NCBI GenBank assembly: GCA_001778545.1
Contig: MFHJ01000009.1
Span: 1 to 6,415, forward strand
DNA: 6,415 bases
Direction: 5' to 3'
Origin: Candidatus Giovannonibacteria bacterium RIFCSPHIGHO2_02_43_16
GTDB taxonomy: Bacteria > Patescibacteriota > Minisyncoccia > JACPKW01 > UBA11713
A model generated the notes under the pieces. It had not been told where the DNA came from. It saw only the letters and a list, made by a program, of their open reading frames with translations, and ran no database searches. This document shows positions 5,008 through 6,415 of this stretch, piece by piece; position 1 is the first letter of the stretch; every line of letters starts with the position of its first letter. The position numbers and the translations under genes are program-made.

Positions 5008-5547
5008 ATGAGAATAGTCGCAATAGGATCAGCCAGGGACGAAAAAAGACAGGCTGTGGAAATCGCTTTTTCACGGATGCTACCGAATGAATTTAAAGCT
5101 GATGAGTGGAAGTTCGTTTGCGTGCCCGTGGACTCGGGAGTTGGGAATCAACCAGGAAGCGATGTTCAGGGGGCCTGTGGTGCTGAAACCCGAGCCTGGG
5201 GCGCATTCAATGGCGTTCCCGACGTCGAATTCGGAATAGGAATTGAGGGATGCATCTCTGCCGTTTTTGGAAAGCATTGGTTCAGCCGCACTTGGGCAGT
5301 GGTTAGAAGTATCGAAGGGAGCGGAATGGGTTCGGGCCCCAGCGTTTGGGTCCAGCCTGAATTACATGAGTACATAAGGAAAGGAAATGAGCTTGGAGAG
5401 GTCATAGAGAAAACTTCCAGAATTCCAAACGCGCGTTACACGTTTGGTCACATTGGCCTTATGACGCGCAACGTTGTCACGCGTCTGGAGGAAGATGTCA
5501 TGGCGGTTCAGATGGCCCTCGCAGCACTTTTCCATCAAAAAGGTTAA
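5008..5547 (+). CDS. yjjX: Inosine/xanthosine triphosphatase, YjjX (DUF84) family
   Basis: This 179-residue soluble protein matches the family that hydrolyses non-canonical purine nucleotides such as ITP and XTP, keeping them out of nucleic acids. Signature segments are the N-terminal IAIGSxxxxK-type start (MRIVAIGSARDEKR), VDSGVGNQP (41-49, compare VESGVPEQP in E. coli YjjX), ETRAWGA (60-66), FGIGIEGCI (75-83), WAVV (96-99), the L/E-xx-G-x-E-L-G-x-V-x region (ELGEVIEK, 128-135), and GHIGLMTRNVVTRLE (147-161). Length is typical for the family. There is no membrane segment or signal peptide. The gene is divergent from pgpA across about 140 bp, has its own strong ribosome binding site, and is closed by the hairpin at 5558-5592. 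It is probably a single-gene unit. The exact substrate is inferred from family membership. Confidence 0.88.
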   Translation: MRIVAIGSARDEKRQAVEIAFSRMLPNEFKADEWKFVCVPVDSGVGNQPGSDVQGACGAETRAWGAFNGVPDVEFGIGIEGCISAVFGKHWFSRTWAVVRSIEGSGMGSGPSVWVQPELHEYIRKGNELGEVIEKTSRIPNARYTFGHIGLMTRNVVTRLEEDVMAVQMALAALFHQKG

Positions 5548-5557
5548 GTTCATCTTC

Positions 5558-5592
5558 AATGGCCTCATCCGGTGCGATCGGATGAGGCCATT
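5558..5592 (+). terminator. Hairpin terminator after yjjX
   Basis: Two perfect 14-base arms (5558-5571 and 5579-5592, aatggcctcatccg and its reverse complement) enclose a 7-base loop. The stem starts 10 nt after the yjjX stop. The following tract (atttatgc, then aacttattttta) is T-rich but interrupted, so termination may be incomplete or helped by other factors. Placement between two same-strand genes favours a terminator over other roles. Confidence 0.75.
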
Positions 5593-5615
5593 ATTTATGC
5601 TAAACTTATTTTTAT

Positions 5616-6356
5616 ATGCCGATTGCGAAAGAGATTAAAATCGCCACTGTCGCGTTTCTCCTCGCTTTTCTGCTTTTCGTGCTTTATTGGCATGCGTCTA
5701 AGGAGTCGCAGCCGATTCCCGCGGAAACTGTGGCAGTGACGATCCCTGAGGGCTTTAACGTATACCAAATTGCCTCTACTCTCCAAGCTGCTGGGATAGT
5801 CCCGCGCGAAGAATTTCTGAAAGAAGCAATTGGCGAGGAGGGTTTTTTGTTCCCGGATACTTATGAATTTTTTAAGGATTCGAAGCCGAAAGTCATTATT
5901 TCAAAGATGAAGAAAAATTTTGAAGAGAAAACCGCCATTTTTACGGAAGACATAGAGAAGCAGAAAAAAGACACACGCGACATCATCATTATGGCCTCGC
6001 TCTTGGAAGAGGAAGCAGCATTAGAGAAAGATCGAAAACTTATCTCGGGAATTTTGTGGAAGCGAATTACGCTTGGGATGCTCCTGCAAGTAGATGCGGC
6101 GCTGACTTACGCGACAGGAAGATCTTCGCGTAAGCTTACAGACGATGATTTGGCGCTCGATGATCCGTACAACACTTATAAATATAAAGGGCTTCCCGCG
6201 GGGCCAATTTCGAATCCCGGGATTGGTGCGACTGAAGCCGCGATTAACCCGACCTCATCTCCATATCTCTACTATCTTTCTGATTCCAGAGGTGTTATCC
6301 ACTATGCGAAGACTTTTGAAGAGCATAAACTGAATAAAATAAGATACTTGCGTTAA
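5616..6356 (+). CDS. mltG: Endolytic murein transglycosylase MltG (short form)
   Basis: This 246-residue membrane-anchored enzyme cleaves nascent glycan strands and so sets peptidoglycan chain length. One N-terminal transmembrane helix (10-24) is followed by VTIPEGFNVYQIASTLQAAG (41-60), a LysM-like lobe. The YceG catalytic domain follows: EGFLFPDTYEF (75-85), IMASLLEEEA (125-134) with Glu131 aligning with the catalytic Glu of the family's ASIVEKE, ISGILWKRITLGMLLQVD (143-160), PYNTYKYKGLPAGPISNPG (184-202) and YLYYLSD...HYAKTFEEH (217-237). Relatives are usually about 320-350 residues. The first lobe seems to be missing, with only one PEG...IA segment before the catalytic domain. No Shine-Dalgarno sequence precedes the ATG, and the gene starts 23 nt after the hairpin. 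The TAA stop overlaps the strong ribosome binding site of the next gene, which implies an operon. Confidence 0.93.
   Translation: MPIAKEIKIATVAFLLAFLLFVLYWHASKESQPIPAETVAVTIPEGFNVYQIASTLQAAGIVPREEFLKEAIGEEGFLFPDTYEFFKDSKPKVIISKMKKNFEEKTAIFTEDIEKQKKDTRDIIIMASLLEEEAALEKDRKLISGILWKRITLGMLLQVDAALTYATGRSSRKLTDDDLALDDPYNTYKYKGLPAGPISNPGIGATEAAINPTSSPYLYYLSDSRGVIHYAKTFEEHKLNKIRYLR
6106..6134. repeat. Intragenic inverted repeat in mltG
   Basis: Nine-base perfect arms 6106-6114 (cttacgcga) and 6126-6134 flank an 11-base spacer. It encodes the variable segment between the LQVD and PYNTY motifs. It overlaps a self-complementary gtaagcttac. It may be chance and no function is evident. Confidence 0.4.
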
Positions 6357-6362
6357 AGGAGG
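6355..6362 (+). promoter_or_regulatory. Strong ribosome binding site after mltG
   Basis: AAAGGAGG begins within the mltG stop codon and ends 9 nt before the ATG at 6372. It is the best Shine-Dalgarno match in the window, and it is the main reason to accept the short reading frame at the right edge as a real gene. Confidence 0.8.
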
Positions 6363-6371
6363 AGCAAGAAA

Positions 6372-6415
6372 ATGCTATTTAACAAATTGATCGCCCTCGC
6401 ACTGGGCGTTTTTTT
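6372..6415 (+). CDS. Start of an unidentified small hydrophobic protein (3' end outside window)
   Basis: Fourteen codons are visible, reading MLFNKLIALALGVF: a Lys followed by a run of hydrophobic residues, as in the beginning of a membrane anchor or signal peptide. A near-perfect ribosome binding site lies at proper spacing and the start is 15 nt after the mltG stop, which suggests an operon with mltG. The family cannot be named from so little sequence. Bases 6392-6415 can also fold as a short hairpin followed by T residues, so the alternative is a terminator with a fortuitous start. Confidence 0.55.
   Translation, partial: MLFNKLIALALGVF
6392..6415 (+). terminator. Terminator-like hairpin at the window edge (uncertain)
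   Basis: Arms cgccc (6392-6396) and gggcg (6404-6408) enclose a 7-base loop and are followed by at least seven T residues up to the window end. The stem is only 5 bp, and the same bases can be read as codons of the small hydrophobic gene. It could be a terminator for mltG, an attenuator inside the leader of a gene, or simply coding sequence. Confidence 0.35.

Noticed and set aside
5425..5447. Inverted repeat ccaaacg/cgtttgg with a 9-base spacer in yjjX
   Set aside because: Seven-bp arms are expected by chance in several kilobases, and no U-tract or positional meaning supports a function.
1..6415. Possible reassignment of TGA, because none of the nine complete gene ends is TGA
   Set aside because: Nine genes are too few, all genes have normal lengths under the standard code, no in-frame TGA is needed, and Trp is encoded by TGG with a CCA-anticodon tRNA.

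Overview
The window reads as a compact bacterial chromosome segment. I infer Candidate Phyla Radiation (Patescibacteria, probably a Parcubacteria-type lineage), with moderate confidence. The reasons are very short gene spacing, reduced versions of universal proteins (an epsilon subunit with no C-terminal domain, a short MltG), most genes with little or no Shine-Dalgarno sequence, and short GC-rich palindromes embedded inside conserved genes. No taxonomic marker such as rRNA is present, so this stays an inference. The genetic code looks standard: Trp is TGG with a CCA-anticodon tRNA, and every complete gene ends in TAA or TAG.

Layout, left to right. Positions 1-3188 hold the 3' half of an F1Fo ATP synthase operon in the usual order: atpA (5' end cut off by the window edge), atpG, atpD, atpC. 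The genes overlap or nearly abut, so they are probably co-transcribed and translationally coupled. Next comes tRNA-Thr(GGT), with its own plausible promoter inside the end of atpC, followed by rpmG (ribosomal protein L33, too short for ordinary ORF cut-offs), a CDP-alcohol phosphatidyltransferase and tRNA-Trp(CCA), whose first 10 bases overlap the end of the preceding CDS. A long hairpin with A-tract and T-tract flanks then forms a bidirectional terminator. It separates this block from the convergent pgpA gene on the minus strand. After a divergent intergenic region of about 140 bp come a YjjX/DUF84-type inosine/xanthosine triphosphatase gene, a strong hairpin, mltG (cell-wall endolytic transglycosylase), and the first codons of a small hydrophobic gene cut off by the right edge.

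How the genes fit together: the atp genes supply the catalytic head of ATP synthase. The phosphatidyltransferase and PgpA could be consecutive steps of phosphatidylglycerol synthesis (PgsA then PgpA), arranged convergently on either side of one terminator. YjjX is nucleotide-pool housekeeping and MltG sets peptidoglycan strand length. The order tRNA-Thr - rpmG - tRNA-Trp resembles a reduced tRNA-Thr - tuf - rpmG - tRNA-Trp - secE - nusG cluster in which the lipid-synthesis gene sits where other genes would be expected.

I see no mobile element, CRISPR array, defence system or clear novel multi-gene system. The most unusual signals are perfect hairpins inside atpG and atpD that coincide with apparent extra residues in variable protein loops, the inhibitory-domain-less epsilon subunit, and the CDS/tRNA overlap.
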